In this document: positions 11,129 through 24,062 of the stretch, piece by piece
Position numbering within the stretch: position 1 is the first letter of the stretch
Layout: each line of letters begins with the position of its first letter
NCBI GenBank assembly: GCA_029718625.1
Contig: CM056376.1
Span: forward strand, 89,347,675-89,411,674
DNA: 64,000 nt
Source of the DNA: Synaphobranchus kaupii
Lineage: Eukaryota > Chordata > Actinopteri > Anguilliformes > Synaphobranchidae
Direction of reading: 5' to 3'
Notes under the pieces: model-generated
Databases searched by the model: none
Told to the model about the DNA's origin: nothing
What the model saw: the letters and a program-made list of their open reading frames with translations, nothing else
Made by a program: the position numbers and the translations under genes

Positions 11129-13650
11129 TAATAAGATAAAATCACACAAAGGGCAATCAGGTTTAGGTGTATATGATTTAGGTTCTGGCTTGAAACCTTG
11201 CATGCAGTATTTAATTTATCCTTGGCATTCATCTGAATTGCATTAGAAAAAAAGGTGTCGCAACAAAAGTAGCTACAGAAGTACCAAAGAACCCTGCGAT
11301 AAGATGGAAAAACCTCAAGGCCAACAGGAAGATTATTAGGGGCCTAAATTTAACATTGTGTGGCTCTAGTCTTCACTGAGGGTTTTTTGTTTACAGATTA
11401 ATGGCTTCCTGGAATTGTACAATGCTCTGTGCTCGGCAGTTCTCAGAGTGAGGTAACTTTTCACACACTTCCTGCTGCTTTGTATAACGTATCTCGCTTT
11501 CACCTGCCGTTTCTCCTGTTCTGTTTTGCTTACTCTGCGTATCCTCTTTCTTTCTCATGTTACCTTGCGGTTTTCTCCTTCAGCGTTCTCCTTTCAGCTT
11601 AACCCATAATTTTTCTGCTGCTGCTGTTTCATTGGTGAGGCTTTTAGTCTGCAATCTACTTATTGTGAGGGACGATAGTGAGGGTATTGAGAGTGCATAT
11701 TTAAAGTCATGCAAAGCTTTCCACAAGCAGGTAAATTACGGCAAATGAGGGGGGCGGGGGGGGGGGTTGGAGTGATTAGGCAGGCTTTTGTTTATCTCCC
11801 CCACCCTACTCCACCTCCCCCTACCCAAAGCAGAGAGCTTACCCCTCAGGCCCTGACACACAACTCCAAACCCTGTAAAGAGTTCCTCCCGAGGTGTTTC
11901 TGAGAGTTACCAGTGCTAGGGCTGCCTGCTGAAGGAGAACAGAAGACAAGCTGAGGTCAGCAGGTTCTCCTGGGAAACATATATTGTAAACACAGCTGGG
12001 CCTCTCAGCTGCCCCTGTCCAGTGTTAAGGGCCTTGGGAGTGTACTAGGGTCACAGAGGGAGTGGCTGGGGTTCTGACATGGGGCAAAGCTGGAGGGGGA
12101 TGGTAGATACATTTGTTTTCTTTCAAAAGAGAGTCTCTTTGTGTGCTATGAGAGATTTATTTTGGGAAACTACTAAGTTGGCCACCATTTGGGGACAACA
12201 GCCCACTTGGCAAATTTGAAGCAAAGTATAATCACTACAACAGGGGACTTGTTTTGCAATATATAAGCATTCGTTTTCTCTTAAATGCTTTTGATTTCAG
12301 TGGTTGTGGGGGTTTTTCACATACTTCAAGACGCATAATTGTACGTGTTGTTCTACTTACATAAGACATGGCAACAGTAATTAACTCCCACACAATTAAC
12401 TTCTTCTGCCTGTAGAAGATGGACAGCCGTGAAGGGCAGACAGCCATGCAACACACTGAAGTCACTGAATGCTCAGGAGACATGCTAGAACACAGAGGAC
12501 AAGAAACACTACGTACGCGTAGTAACCTCTCAGTGACACAGGGGAAATATAAAGGTCGTGCCTCTGGCAGTGAAACCGTGATAATCGGAGGCAGAGACAC
12601 CCTGTGGTTACGCTGTGGATGGAATAAGTCGAGGGAATTATTTTCCAAATTTACAGTTCATGTGTAGGCAGCGTGTGGGTTAAGGATCCTGTAGCCTACC
12701 ACACTGTCCCTGTGAGCTTCACAATGTACATTTGTAAAACACATTCACCTGAAGGTGTCCTTATTCCACTGTGGTTATAAACAGAACTACTGTATGTAAT
12801 TCTAGGTCCTTTCCGTTCCAGATTTCTCCCACCTTTCAGTCCAATAAAGAGCAGTTATCTAGGCAATTCTGCACAGTGCTGGCACCGTATGGGCTTGACT
12901 TTCAAAACCTCACTGTAGTACCATCCTGTTCTAGGCTTCCGAAGTGTGTATGAGATGAACCATACTGGCAGCATCTCAAACTCATCTCAAGACAGGAGAT
13001 CTACGGCTTTCTAAAGACAGATCTACGGCTTTCACTCACGCCTGTGTGAAGCACCACCGTTCAGCTGGGGTCACATAATCCTGGGCTCATCTGGTTTTTG
13101 AGCAGCAGGAGCACAAACGTGCTTTTCAACTGACCCGTTTTCCACAGCTGATCCTGCCCGATTCACAGGGTAAGACATGCAGGGCAATGGCTCCTCCTGC
13201 TGTCAGAGAGCCCACATTGCTTTTGAAGAAAACAGGAAGCAACAGCCAATCAGCAGCTATTCAACCCGTTTCTCAGAGACAACACAATGGCCGTGTTTTT
13301 TCACTGTGAAGTCTGTGTGACCATGGACTTCGATAAATTTGCTTGAACCACACATCGGTGGCCTTAACCTGTTTTGGTCAGACTGTAAGGCACTTCTTGG
13401 ATTTATGCAAGTAGCTCAGTCTTCTGAACGACTGAGCAAAAGAAGTAAACATTTGTGATGCTTCAGGTAGCGAACTGTCATTTCAGTGAGAAAATAACCT
13501 GTAGTAAACCCCGTAAGCGGGAAGATGAGCCGTTACAGATATTTAAGGCCGTAAGTCTGAGAAGTACTACAATAGAAACCATCAGGAAAACTCTCTCCAT
13601 TACTCAAATAAGTCAATCATTGCCATATTTTAACAGAAACGCACGAAGGT
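11129..13650. other. No gene recognised
   Basis: Several open frames of 60-140 codons were examined and rejected for lack of domain signal. One exon-like segment at about 11395-11450 is discussed under rejected items. A short G-rich run lies at about 11750-11766. Confidence 0.35.
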
Positions 13651-13651
13651 T

Positions 13652-13716
13652 ACTTTTACATTACATTTATTTAGCAGACGCTTTTATCCAAAGCGACGTA
13701 CAGTAAGTGCGTACAG
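13652..13716. repeat. SINE conserved-domain fragment
   Basis: The phrase 'atttatttagcagacgctttt' followed by 'atccaaagcgacgtacagta' is the strongly conserved 3' domain found in many fish SINEs. Only this core is recognisable here. Relatives are at about 21700-21740 and, as the opposite strand, at 37003-37044. Confidence 0.6.
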
Positions 13717-13849
13717 AGACATCATCATCATTACAGAACAGACAAGGCAAGGCACATCCTTTGCATAATGTAGCAGCTATCCCTAGCAATGAACGTTGAC
13801 TGTAGTTCACAGTAAGCTGTGGGCAAATCAGCAACACCACACTTTCATT

Positions 13850-14010
13850 CCAAATACTATTATAAACTATACTATTATAAACCATTCCAAATACTATTAT
13901 AAACTATGCTATTATAAACCATTCCAAATACTATTATAAACTATACTATTATAAATCATTCCAAATACCATTATAAACTGCTATTATAAACCATTCCAAA
14001 TACTATTATA
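13850..14010. repeat. Minisatellite, about 43-bp AT-rich unit
   Basis: Successive imperfect copies alternate 'attataaac(t/c)at' with 'cattccaaatac(t/c)attata', about four in direct tandem. No coding frame crosses it. Confidence 0.8.
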
Positions 14011-16195
14011 AACTATAATAAACAGACAGGAAAACACAGGGAACAGGGAACTGATATTCCTAGGTTCTTACACATACTTGATGTATGTATTTTAACATTT
14101 CCTTGTCTTCTTCATCCAGAAGCAGACACAACCCTCCATCATATGTAGAGGGGGTTTGGGTTAGCTATACCTTTAAAAAGAGAAACCTATCTCAGTGTTG
14201 TACTCCTATCTATTCCTCTAAAGCAAGTGTCAGAAAAACCACTGGCAACAGTGTCCACTATCTTTAGCCTCACGGCTTAGGAGAAGTAGACTTTTACAGA
14301 TCTTATATTCTCTTTGAACTACTCAATTGCCCCCTCCATTATAGTGCCATACACATACATTTTGTGTTCAAATTGTGTTCACAGGTGTAGCAGAAACAAA
14401 TGGACTGATTCAGTGAGTCTTCTGTATATTTTCAGCATCATATTTTAGAAACTGGTTGCTAAGCTTGGCAATTCTAAAACAGATCATTCACCCCAGACCC
14501 AAATCTTTCCTCCCCACATCACACCAGAAGCCCACCTTACCCTGGTCAAACAGGAGTGGGTATTGAAGCACACACAAAGTGGATTAGAACTTTCTTTATT
14601 TCATTCTTGTATTTCTGGCAGACTGACAAGCTTTACAATGGCTTGGAGAGCTCCACTGTTCACAGTGCAACGGACAAATGTAAAAATGGTAGAGGTCTAT
14701 AATAACATGGATAACCAGAACAAGAGAAAATAAATACTCCTCATTGTTAGCCCAGTACCATGTAGATCTGTATCTCTGAATTCAACACTTCATGAAAGTT
14801 GATTCGCCACCTCAACTGCATTTAAGGTCAACAACAGCGACCTGTCCGTACACATTCCTATTGATTAAAAACGGAATTTTACACAGCAGTCTTTTCCTAC
14901 GCAAAAAAGCCATTTATATTTCAGATTCAGTCTTGGGGAGGGCATTACTTTAAAATGAAGAAAATACCCCACCCAACACACACACAAGCAAGTACAAGAG
15001 CATCCACACACAATCATACACATTAGAAAACCCTCATCAGTCACAGGACACACACAACTACGTTAAATAACACAATGAGCTTGATTTTTATGTCAAGAGC
15101 AGTTTTACTAACATCCCTTATTCACAAAAAAAAAAAAAAAAAGATAAATAACAAACACTTTGTATCCAGCACGTATACCATACTTCTTCAGTTTGGCAGA
15201 GTAACAGATGGACAACACAATTCTGTGGTGGACAGTGATATAAACGTGACACTCGGGCTCTAAAAGCAATGGCGCTTGTCATGCGGCCCACAATGCATGA
15301 GATGACCTGTTGGGTACGTCACAAGACAGCACAGCAACCTGGCACACCGCAGGTGATTATGGGACGTAAAATAATCCCGTTCAGAGTGCGGAGAGGTTAC
15401 ATTACACGACAAATCACACTAAGGTATCATTAGGTGGGAATATGATAGTTTCTTCACTGTTATGGCCCAAATAACAAAAACCTAAAATGGGTGGAGAACC
15501 ACTCTGGTTTACAATGTTCAGTTTAGTCTGAAATGTATCCAAACTCCAAATGTATCCAAAGAAGTGTAGGCCTCCAAAGGCAACGTGGCGTTTTCACTAG
15601 TTTGAGTTGTAAGTAAGGCTTTTAAGATTAGCAAACAAGGAAAAGGTGTCTGGCAGTCTTACAATTTCGATACAGAACAAGAGCTGTACAAAGGTTAACA
15701 CTACTTAAACATAAAGCCACCGGAGTACAGCAATTCCAATCACGTCTTTTTTTCCATGCTGAGGTAGAATACTAGCAAACACCCTTCTCACAACGCTGCT
15801 GTGAAGCTGGGACAAGCTGGCTACCACACTACAGGAACACTGTCAGAGCGGGAAGTAGTAGCCAAGTGGCTTGGTTTAAAGGTACACTAGGTGATAAGAG
15901 ATAAACAGGCAGGCTATACAGGTGTTCCACATAAGAAAGCGGTTTTGGGATTTGAATGGGCTCAAATGCGACGCTAGTGCAAGCGTGAGTGGTTTCTCAC
16001 ATTGCCCTCATTAATTCCACATTAAATTTCCCTTTTGACAAGTGAAAACAAAATGGAGCAGAACCAAGTTGGTTCCTCCAAGTTACTTCCTCTCAGACAC
16101 TGTTAGTACACAGTACAAAGCCAAAAATGGATGACTAATTTACTACATTTAGAAACACGTATTAACAATGACATTACCCATTCTAGAGTTTTAAC

Positions 16196-17198
16196 TAGGA
16201 ATGGGAATCGTTAGATTTTATTGATACTGATGCCATTATCGATTCCGCTTATCGATCCGATTCTTTATCGATTCCTTAAATATTATTTGCTCCCAGGCTA
16301 TTAAAAGACCAACTATTACTATTGGGTGGTCATCTAAAATGGATTCAATTACACAATATTTATAAAGTATAAAGAATTCGTTTTTCATTCATATTTCTTA
16401 GTCATATCATGGAAAATATTTATCTGCTATATTTATGCCTGCACAAGTGGCAGAGCATCCAATAAAACAGTCAGAATTGTATAATTCTGTAAATTGAAAT
16501 GGCATTATAAATTTCATTTGGCTTGATCAATACGAGTACTTAAAAATATCAGACGTCAAAGAAAATAAGACACCGGAAAATAATGAAAAAGGACGCGAGA
16601 AGAGAGAATAAATTAACTGATTAAAAAAGATGGCTAAAATATTGTTGTTTAAACCGCTGCTCTGTGATTGGGATATTTAGTAGTTTCATTCTCTAACGAA
16701 GATCGCAAACTTTACTTATGAGTTAGTTACGCTCCTAGGCGTGTTTCATAAGCTGCACCGTAACATTTGCGTTGGTTTTATTATCAGAACAGTTTCAACT
16801 GTCACATTCTCCCCTATCTCATTTAGCCGATACATTTACATGGAATAAAGATTAGATCTTTAACGTTACCTGAGGCAAGCTGGCTTCTCTTATTAGCTGA
16901 AGATGACGAAGATTGAAGTTTATCATTCTACCGCCAATCAAAACACTGTAGTTTTACACTTGTAGTTGGTTATAGACTCCGGAGGGAAGTCCACACACTC
17001 CACAAATCTGGTATAGTTCTGAATAGTTGATCATTTCCGAAGACGGATCACAAAATGCAAGTAGAGCTATGCGTAGCTGTCGGGAATACATGCTGGAATC
17101 GATAAGAGAATCGATAAGCTCGAAGGCGTACGATTCCGAGGAATCGGACAACTTGGAACCGGTTCCTAACGGGAACCGGTTCTCGATTCCCACCCCTA
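16196..17198. mobile_element. Non-autonomous hAT element
   Basis: It starts taggaatgggaatcg and ends cgattcccacccct followed by a. Perfect 8-bp direct repeats gttttaac flank it (16188-16195 and 17199-17206). Subterminal regions are rich in 'tcgattcc'/'ggaatcg' repeats in both orientations, typical of hAT transposase-binding regions. The 1.0 kb interior shows no transposase. Confidence 0.9.
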
Positions 17199-17649
17199 GT
17201 TTTAACAAAGACTGAATTCCCAGGAAAGTGCAACTACAGAAACTACTACGGAAACTACAGTTACCACCACAGCTGGGACAATGACATACGAGACAGCCGC
17301 AAGGCAGTGATCCACCCCAGCTGTGAAACAGGACTGGCAGCTGCACAGGAATCCGGGCGGAAGGACAGGCTCAATTATGAGTCAATTTAAACGAATCAGT
17401 GAACTCACTGCACAAGTGCTTTTTACCTGTCGCTTAGCAAGATGCCCAAGCACATTAGTAGTAACGAATACTAGTAAAGCAGAAAACCTAATTTTTCATG
17501 TGTAGGCTGAATACAAGGGATCTGAACTTTCACTACAAAAGAATCCTTTGAGTATAACCCTAAATCCAAATGGTAAACGTCCCAATATCGTAATCCCCAC
17601 AGTCTATTTTAAGCAGTGGGCCAAATGGCCAAAGACAGAGACAACCAGG

Positions 17650-17820
17650 CAGGGCTCTATGGTCCTCCCATTTTAGGAGCACTTGCTCCTGAAAATTTAT
17701 ATGTGCCAAATGGAAAAATAATTTAGAAGCACATGGACCAATTAGGATGTTAGTTTGCTCCTAGATTTTTCAATTTAGGAGAATGTGCTGCATGGAAAAA
17801 AATGTTTGTGTAGAGCCCTG
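17650..17820. mobile_element. Probable MITE
   Basis: Short inverted ends (cagggctcta and tagagccctg) enclose about 170 bp of AT-rich sequence with internal inverted similarity. The 8-bp flanks do not match, so the class cannot be fixed; hAT-like ends are the best guess. Confidence 0.45.
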
Positions 17821-17997
17821 CCAGAAATGTAAATACATGTGGAAAACCGAGAGACCGATTGGCCCCTCCTGGGAATCTGGCAGAGAGGACACTGATCCTC
17901 TCCCAGGGTTCAGATGAACAGAACGCCGCGTTCAGGGTAGACTATTATGGTGTTAGGGGCTTTAGGCGTTTTGGTCGTTTGGGTACAAGGCTCTAGG

Positions 17998-20900
17998 TCA
18001 GTCCTGCCTTGAGGGGATGCAGCCCTCCATCTCAAGCACCTCTGGCCAGCCCTCATATTTATTGGTTTCAGCATGGTTCTTTATGTGCTGAAAATACAAA
18101 AAACACAAGTTGAAACAGTGCATGCAAGTATTCTTTAATGACTGGTAGAGCTTCACCCTCGTGGCCAGGTTACTGGATTCAAATGTAGAAATTACTGTGC
18201 AGGTCATGGATACTAATGGGCTGTGACCATGGAATGGTGGAATTGCTCCTCAAACACAAAACTGGACACAGTGTCGAATCCACTTTTCAACTTGGAAACA
18301 ATTCAGTGGGATTGCCAATAACATAAAGGAGATGGTGCATATATCAATAAGTGACATAACGTATCTCCTACATTTTCTTTAAGAGCAAACGTTTAAGTAG
18401 GCATAGTCATTGTACTGTACACGACAGCATACTTGCTCTTGAAGTCAGAAAAAACCCTATATGTGTTTTTGCCTGTTTTAAAGAACAGGTTTGGTCTCTT
18501 TATAAAGTGTAGAATATACGGCATATATAGATTTATTGTATTCAGGAGCTGACTGGAGCGTGATATTCACCTGCTCGAAGGGACTCTTGGTTTTGATCCC
18601 TTTTCCACCCACAAAGATCCAGTTATCTCTGAAGCCCAGTGTGTTGATACTGGAGCTGCCCAGCTCAGCAATCAACTTCTTTGCCTCAGCATTGAGCCTG
18701 TGAACCAATCGATCAATCAATTAACCAATCAATAAAATATCAATGCACCAGCACCAAAGCTACCCTATATCAGTCAGAATATACTCCACAGCACTGAGCC
18801 TGTGAACCACCCCATTCAAACAAGTCCAGGCACTAGATGAATACGGTTTACAAAAGCAATAAGTAAGATACCTGAAAGCGGAGTCGCTGAAAATGCTAAT
18901 TATTTCAGTAGGGTGAAGTTAAACTAGTTCTCCCTTCATAGTGGTAGATGGGAGTTCCCAACTGAGCAAAACACCGATTAGTATTTAGACAGGAATTACA
19001 GTCATTTCCTTCTTTACCAGATCGAGCATGCCAAGATGTCCCAATAATGCGTTAACAGTGCAGAGCAGCAAGTGCAGCGAGAGTCCATTTTAGAGCCTTC
19101 ATCAAGCTATATTTTGGGGATTTAAGTTAATTAAATATTGCGTTATAAAATGAAAGGAAAAAATGTGAAGCAGAAAGTAAGACCTGTCTGTAAATCTGGT
19201 ATATCATTTTCGTGATGAAGTGAAGTCATGATTTCTTTGAACTTTATCAGATTTTATGATCTTGGAAACCTGCTTCACATTTCTCTTTTAATACAATGCT
19301 CAGAAAATAAAGGATGCGGTCAGCATGCAACATCATTTACACAGATGCATTTACAAATGCAGATAAACCCAAGCATATGCCAGTACACCAGTATACATCC
19401 AGGTAACCAAAAAGGATTTTGCCAGAGGACTACCACAAGGGTTTGGGATTTGTCCACCCCTATAATGACTGGAGTCTTTTTCTCTTTTTTGCTTAGCAAC
19501 AGTTGAACACTTTTTAATATTCAAATTGTGCCCTACTTGGTGGCCGAGTCATCAAAGGTGGCCATCATCACAACAGTCCCATCCTCGATGTTCTTCAGAA
19601 ACTTTATCAGAGTGTTGACATCTGGTGGGAGAAGATGTCCAAACTTGTGTACGGCATGTCAATAATTCTTTTTAAATGCCATATTTCAACTAAATGTTAC
19701 ACATCCAAAATGCAACACAGTGAAATTAAAATATGTTTAAATAACGTCTCACCTCCTGCCCACATGTCAAAGAAATCGGTCTTAAGGAGCTCCGCGGTTT
19801 TCCCTGTGGATATAAGGTCAGACAGAAGTCAAGCTGCACTAGGGCTGGTGAATATTCTCTATATCAGTTAAAGCACATTACAGCTTTAAGGTTATCACAC
19901 ATACTGTAATATGTTCAAATCGGACATCTCAAATGCTGACAGCATTAGTATAGCTGCATTGTGTTTGCACATGCTGTGTAATGTGCACACAATACAGATG
20001 GTTCTTTTTAATGTGCCTAATGTTTAATACCATGTTTGACATCTGAATCACCTTGTTTTGTAGGCAAGAACAGAAATAAAAATACTGTTAAACATTTAGC
20101 TATAGCCATGTGCTATCTATGGTGGGATTCCATTTTTAGTGTAACATCCGCCTGTGTGTGTTTGAGGTGTTGTCGGCCTCTGTTTGTTATTTGCCAACTT
20201 GTCCAGTTTGTTTTCAGTCTCGCCCATCCAGCCTGCTTTCCCGTTCCTGCCCTCCTGCTCTCACCTACCCTGCATCCTGTCCCTCACCCAGCCCTCCTGC
20301 CTGTTGCTCAGCTCCTGCTCGTTCCTGCCCCGTCACCTCATCTGCCCTCGTTATTCACCAGCCCCCTATCCTGACCGTCACCCAGCTCCCCCGTTTGCCT
20401 GCTTGTCCATCCACCTAAATAAATTCACTCCTTTGTGGAGTTTTTGCCTGAGTCTATCTCCGAGTCCTGCATTTGGGTCCATTCCATTTTTGGGAATCGT
20501 AACATTTAGTCCATATTATCCACCGATATGACGCGCAATACAATCCATGACCCAAGCAAGAGCCTGTAACACTTCAGTAGAACTGGCTTGATGGTTACCG
20601 TTCACATGATGGAGACTTACCATTGACCAAGGCAATGTTAACTCCTCTTCCCACGTTGTTCTTCACTCCGCTCATTAATCTGAAAAACAGGGCAACCGGG
20701 GGGCATGAGACATGAAGATGCGCGACATGGGGCTAGAAGTCAAGGGAAAGAGGGGAGAGGATAAGTGTGCCTGTGTGCATGTTTGGGGCTGGGGGAGGAC
20801 TGTCTTACATGTTGTCTTCCAGGCAGATTTTGGGCCCCACCACACTGGCTGCACCACTGGCCATCTTAAAGGCGAAGTGTCCCTCGGGACAGGGCTTGGA

Positions 20901-22531
20901 AAGGCTGCATTTGTACCTCGGAGGTATGGTGGCTGCAGCAATATCAAACCGTTTTAAGCCCATGCACACTGCTTTAACCCAATACGCACATACACCCCAA
21001 CACAACTCACCATATATACCGTATGTATACAGGCATACTACGCACACCAATACACCATGCAGACACAAATACACACACCCACATGAACGCATTTCACATT
21101 TTGTTGGAAAGACTTGAGCAGAATTAAGTTTTAAGTATAATAGTTTTTGTTGCATGGAAAGGTATGGTTATTTATTTAGATAGGCTCCTACTTCAACAGG
21201 ACACTAGATTAACTTTTCCACTGGTGGCACTGGTGGTCGCACCAGCACATGATTTGCTCACAGAGTAAGAGGACAATGCAGCAGCAATACAAGCTGAGAC
21301 AATGAAAAACTACACATTTTAGAAATGGGCATCAAAAAAACTGTGGTGTTTAAAAGGAGTACTTACGGACATTCTCAGAGTTTGCATTCCTTGCTGGAAG
21401 GAGGGAGAAAACAAATAAATACCAGAAATCAAAAAGCACTTTCAAACATATCAACAATTGCCCCTGCTCAGGACACAGCCATGGCCTGTCTCTCACATGT
21501 CCACATGGGTCATGCATGGCCGCCGTGTTGTGACTCACCGAACATCTAAGCGCAGTTAACAGGGAAAAAACACCGCATGATAACCTAGTCCAATCGGAGT
21601 GCAATAAAGGTAGCTAGTTCTCTACTCCATATCTCATTGTCTCCTCTGCCTAGCACTGTGCAATATTTCACCCACTTAACTTCACCCAGGTAAATTTACA
21701 TTAAATTTAGGTATTTAGCAGACACTTACAGAATACAAGTTTATGTACAATGCACTTATACAGTTGGATATTTTTTACTAAAGGGATTCAGGTTAACTAC
21801 ATTGCTTTAGCATAGTTGTATCTTAGGGTACAATGGCAGTGCCCCTGCTGAGAATCGAACCCACAACATGAGTTTAAAGCCATTTCCCTAACCATTATAC
21901 AACACTGCCACTACCAGATAAGGCATTGTAATTGATTGGTTTTTTTCCTAATTTAGAAATAGCATTTCAAGTGAGTTATGCCATCCTTCATAAAGCCTTC
22001 TAGTGGGTTTGCAAATGATTAACTAGTTGTTATGTTTTTGATCATTTTAATGAGGAAAGCATATTCATACAAGGCTTCTGTATTACTTACCAAATATATT
22101 TACAAGGTTAAAATCCATGTTTATTTCCAGGAGTTGGAAGGCAAGGAACACAGCAAAGAAAAAGACGGAAACCACCACAACCAGTTTTAGGACTCCTGCC
22201 AAATAGAAGAATGTGGGATTTAGCCAGGAAACAGACTAATGCACCCTGGTAATGTCCACCCTGTCCAAAACACCCCTTGCCAATACATGCTCACCAGGGT
22301 GTGAAAGTAACACTTGCCACCAGCCAAATGCTGGTAAAATTCTGATTGTGGCTGGTAAGATTTTCTATTCTAGTAGCTACATTGGCAGGTACCCAGCTGG
22401 TAAAATGTTGAAAATGGCTGGCGATTTTTAGAATCCACAAGCCACACAAGTGGGTGAAACTGTTAATTTTATGCCCTGATGCTCACACGTGAACTCCGCT
22501 CAGGGCTTTCATTCCTACCTCCAAATCTCAT
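17998..22531 (-). CDS. fam3c: FAM3C (ILEI, interleukin-like EMT inducer)
   Basis: Secreted cytokine-like protein of the FAM3 family, linked in mammals to epithelial-mesenchymal transition. Nine coding exons on the minus strand: 22519-22531, 22091-22195, 21367-21393, 20809-20932, 20621-20679, 19753-19803, 19537-19621, 18571-18697, 17998-18087. They total 681 bp, or 226 residues plus stop (human 227), and all phases join without a break. The start MRFGG is followed by a hydrophobic signal/anchor ([16 protein letters not shown], residues about 8-23). Family hallmarks are [69 protein letters not shown] and EMEGCIP. These favour FAM3C over FAM3A. The Cys-185 position of human FAM3C is Val here (NWIFVGGKG). 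Introns hold a solo LTR, a SINE and a hAT MITE. Confidence 0.96.
20140..20504 (+). mobile_element. Solo LTR, 365 bp
   Basis: It begins TGTAACA and ends CGTAACA, with a perfect 5-bp duplication tttag on each side (20135-20139 and 20505-20509). An AATAAA (about 20418-20423) lies toward the 3' end as in an R region, and the interior is C-rich. No internal retroelement sequence is adjacent, so this is a recombined solo LTR, Gypsy-like by its ends (inference). It sits in the fam3c intron between 19804 and 20620, antisense to the gene. Confidence 0.85.
21690..21915 (-). repeat. tRNA-derived SINE in fam3c intron
   Basis: Read on the minus strand, a tRNA-like head has an A-box (tataatggttaggg) and a B-box (gtgggttcgattctc), within about 21840-21905. 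It is followed by a body ending in the conserved fish-SINE phrase 'tgtctgctaaatac' near 21715-21725. It lies between fam3c coding exons 2 and 3. Confidence 0.65.
22295..22478. mobile_element. hAT-type MITE in fam3c intron
   Basis: The ends cagggtgtgaaagtaac and gttaattttatgccctg are imperfect inverted repeats, and the 8-bp direct repeat atgctcac flanks the element (22287-22294 and 22479-22486). It is 184 bp long with no coding capacity. It ends about 30 bp from the donor of the exon holding the fam3c start codon. Confidence 0.88.
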
Positions 22532-23501
22532 CATTCCAGAATAGGGATTTACTCTGCTGGATGCAAAACAAGGAGCTGCGCGTCAACACTGATAAAGAGA
22601 AAGAGAGAGAGAGTGAGCATTACATGTTTGCAAATAAAACAAAACACCTTATTCAATTCAAGTTGTATCAAGAAGAATGTGTATATTCAAATATTCAATA
22701 TTATCTAAAGCAACTGTTATGAGATAGGACAGCAAGCAGTTAAGTGAAAACATCCTGTCACTTTCTGCTTTTCATACAAAAAATATTACAATATAATACG
22801 AATTATTACTAATGAAAACATGAACAGGAAACTTATCAAGACATTGGATTTTTTATTGAAGCTTGTAACTGTGTTGCTTGTGTTTCTGGGTCCACTAACT
22901 TGAAGACTAACATTACTCTATTTGATCTCCTGTTTGAACAGTGTGGGAAGAATATATCGTCAGCAACTTAAAAAAAACCAACACGACAAGCAAAACGGTT
23001 TAACTCACATTACCTTATACCTGGTATCCGATGACAGTTCTAAAGTTGATTGCGAAAATGTATTAAGTTACCCCACAGTAAACTATTTACAACTTGGTAG
23101 ATAACGTCGTTGGCCAACTTATTTGACGTTGGAGTAATACGCCATAATGCTATCTACGCAGATTATCACGTATTGGTAGGTAACGTTAGCAAGCATACCG
23201 TTAGTAACTAGAACAGTCACTAGTTCCGTTTATGCTAACTTATACAGCTAACCTAGTTATCAATAAAATAGGCTTAGCCATCTAGCTACATTATTTAGTC
23301 AACTAGCGTTACTGCAACGAAAACGCCTGCTAACTTTTAGAGGCCACGCACTCGCCACCTGACAAAAACATCTGGTAACGTTACTCTTCAGTCTCCATTA
23401 AATTTGTCGGTAGCTAACGATATGGAACAGAATATGCTGTCTGTACGTTACCCTAAATAAATGTAGTTAGTAACCATGTCACTTTGAATAATAAACATTA
23501 C

Positions 23502-23725
23502 CTGGCCGATGTCTCGGAGGAAGGTATTGGTAGCTAGCTATTCCTTTCGTTGGGCACCACTCACTTCCTATTCATGCGTTAGCTTGCTGGCTATCAAGAA
23601 GGATAACGTTATGTTATGTCCAGCCACAGTCAAGTGGAATGACAGAGTTGGCTCCACTGAACGTTATGGTTGGCTCCCTCTGCGCGCAGTCGACTCCACA
23701 GAACTATGGTCGACTCCGAGAGGCT
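23502..23725 (-). promoter_or_regulatory. fam3c: fam3c untranslated first exon and proximal promoter
   Basis: A good minus-strand donor (CAG|gtaatg, last exonic base 23502) fits an untranslated first exon. It would splice to the acceptor at about 22553-22556, just 5' of the ATG at 22531. No ATG of the coding frame lies here. The transcription start was not located. The I-like LINE target duplication begins at 23726, so any promoter farther upstream now lies beyond 28720. There is no obvious TATA box; the segment has several Ets-like 'cttcct/aggaag' words. Confidence 0.5.
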
Positions 23726-24062
23726 CTCGTTCTCAACTCTTCTTCTTCTTTGGGTTTTCTATGGCGGGTTGCTACCAACTGTCAGGTGCATACCGCCACC
23801 TACTGTTACGGAGTGTGGACAAGCGATAGCAGGGATCCAGACCTACAGTCTATGATTCAGACCCTCCCACCTACCCCAATCGAATAAATAAAATTCAGCA
23901 CAGCTCTGCGAACCTCATATCTCACTGACCCATCCAGGAGCCCAGCCAATGTAAACTGCCCACCCTTATCCCCAATCTGTTTCCTAAGTTTCTCCCTCTC
24001 CCTGACATATGCCTGACATTCTAGCAGAATGTGCCTAACCGTTTCTTTGTTATTGCATTGAG

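Larger units (their letters stand above)
14595..17997 (-). other. Candidate fam3c 3' UTR and downstream region
   Basis: No gene is recognisable between the fam3c stop codon and a minus-strand AATAAA (tttatt at 14595-14600). If that polyadenylation signal is used, the 3' UTR would be about 3.4 kb including the hAT element at 16196-17198. Assignment as UTR is inference from position only; a nearer unrecognised signal is possible. A poly(A) run lies at 15126-15142. Confidence 0.25.

Noticed and set aside
11395..11450. Possible exon after a good acceptor (tttacag), reading INGFLELYNALCSAVL
   Set aside because: It vaguely recalls a BCL2-family helix but is short, reaches a stop at once without a clear donor, and has no neighbouring exons.
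12235..12648. 137-codon minus-strand open frame
   Set aside because: Composition is not protein-like, an overlapping plus-strand frame is also open, and no splice sites or homology support it.
17998..22531. Assignment of the fam3 gene as fam3a
   Set aside because: FAM3A shares the Val at the Cys-185 position, but [40 protein letters not shown] and the IPSRQD ending match FAM3C better.
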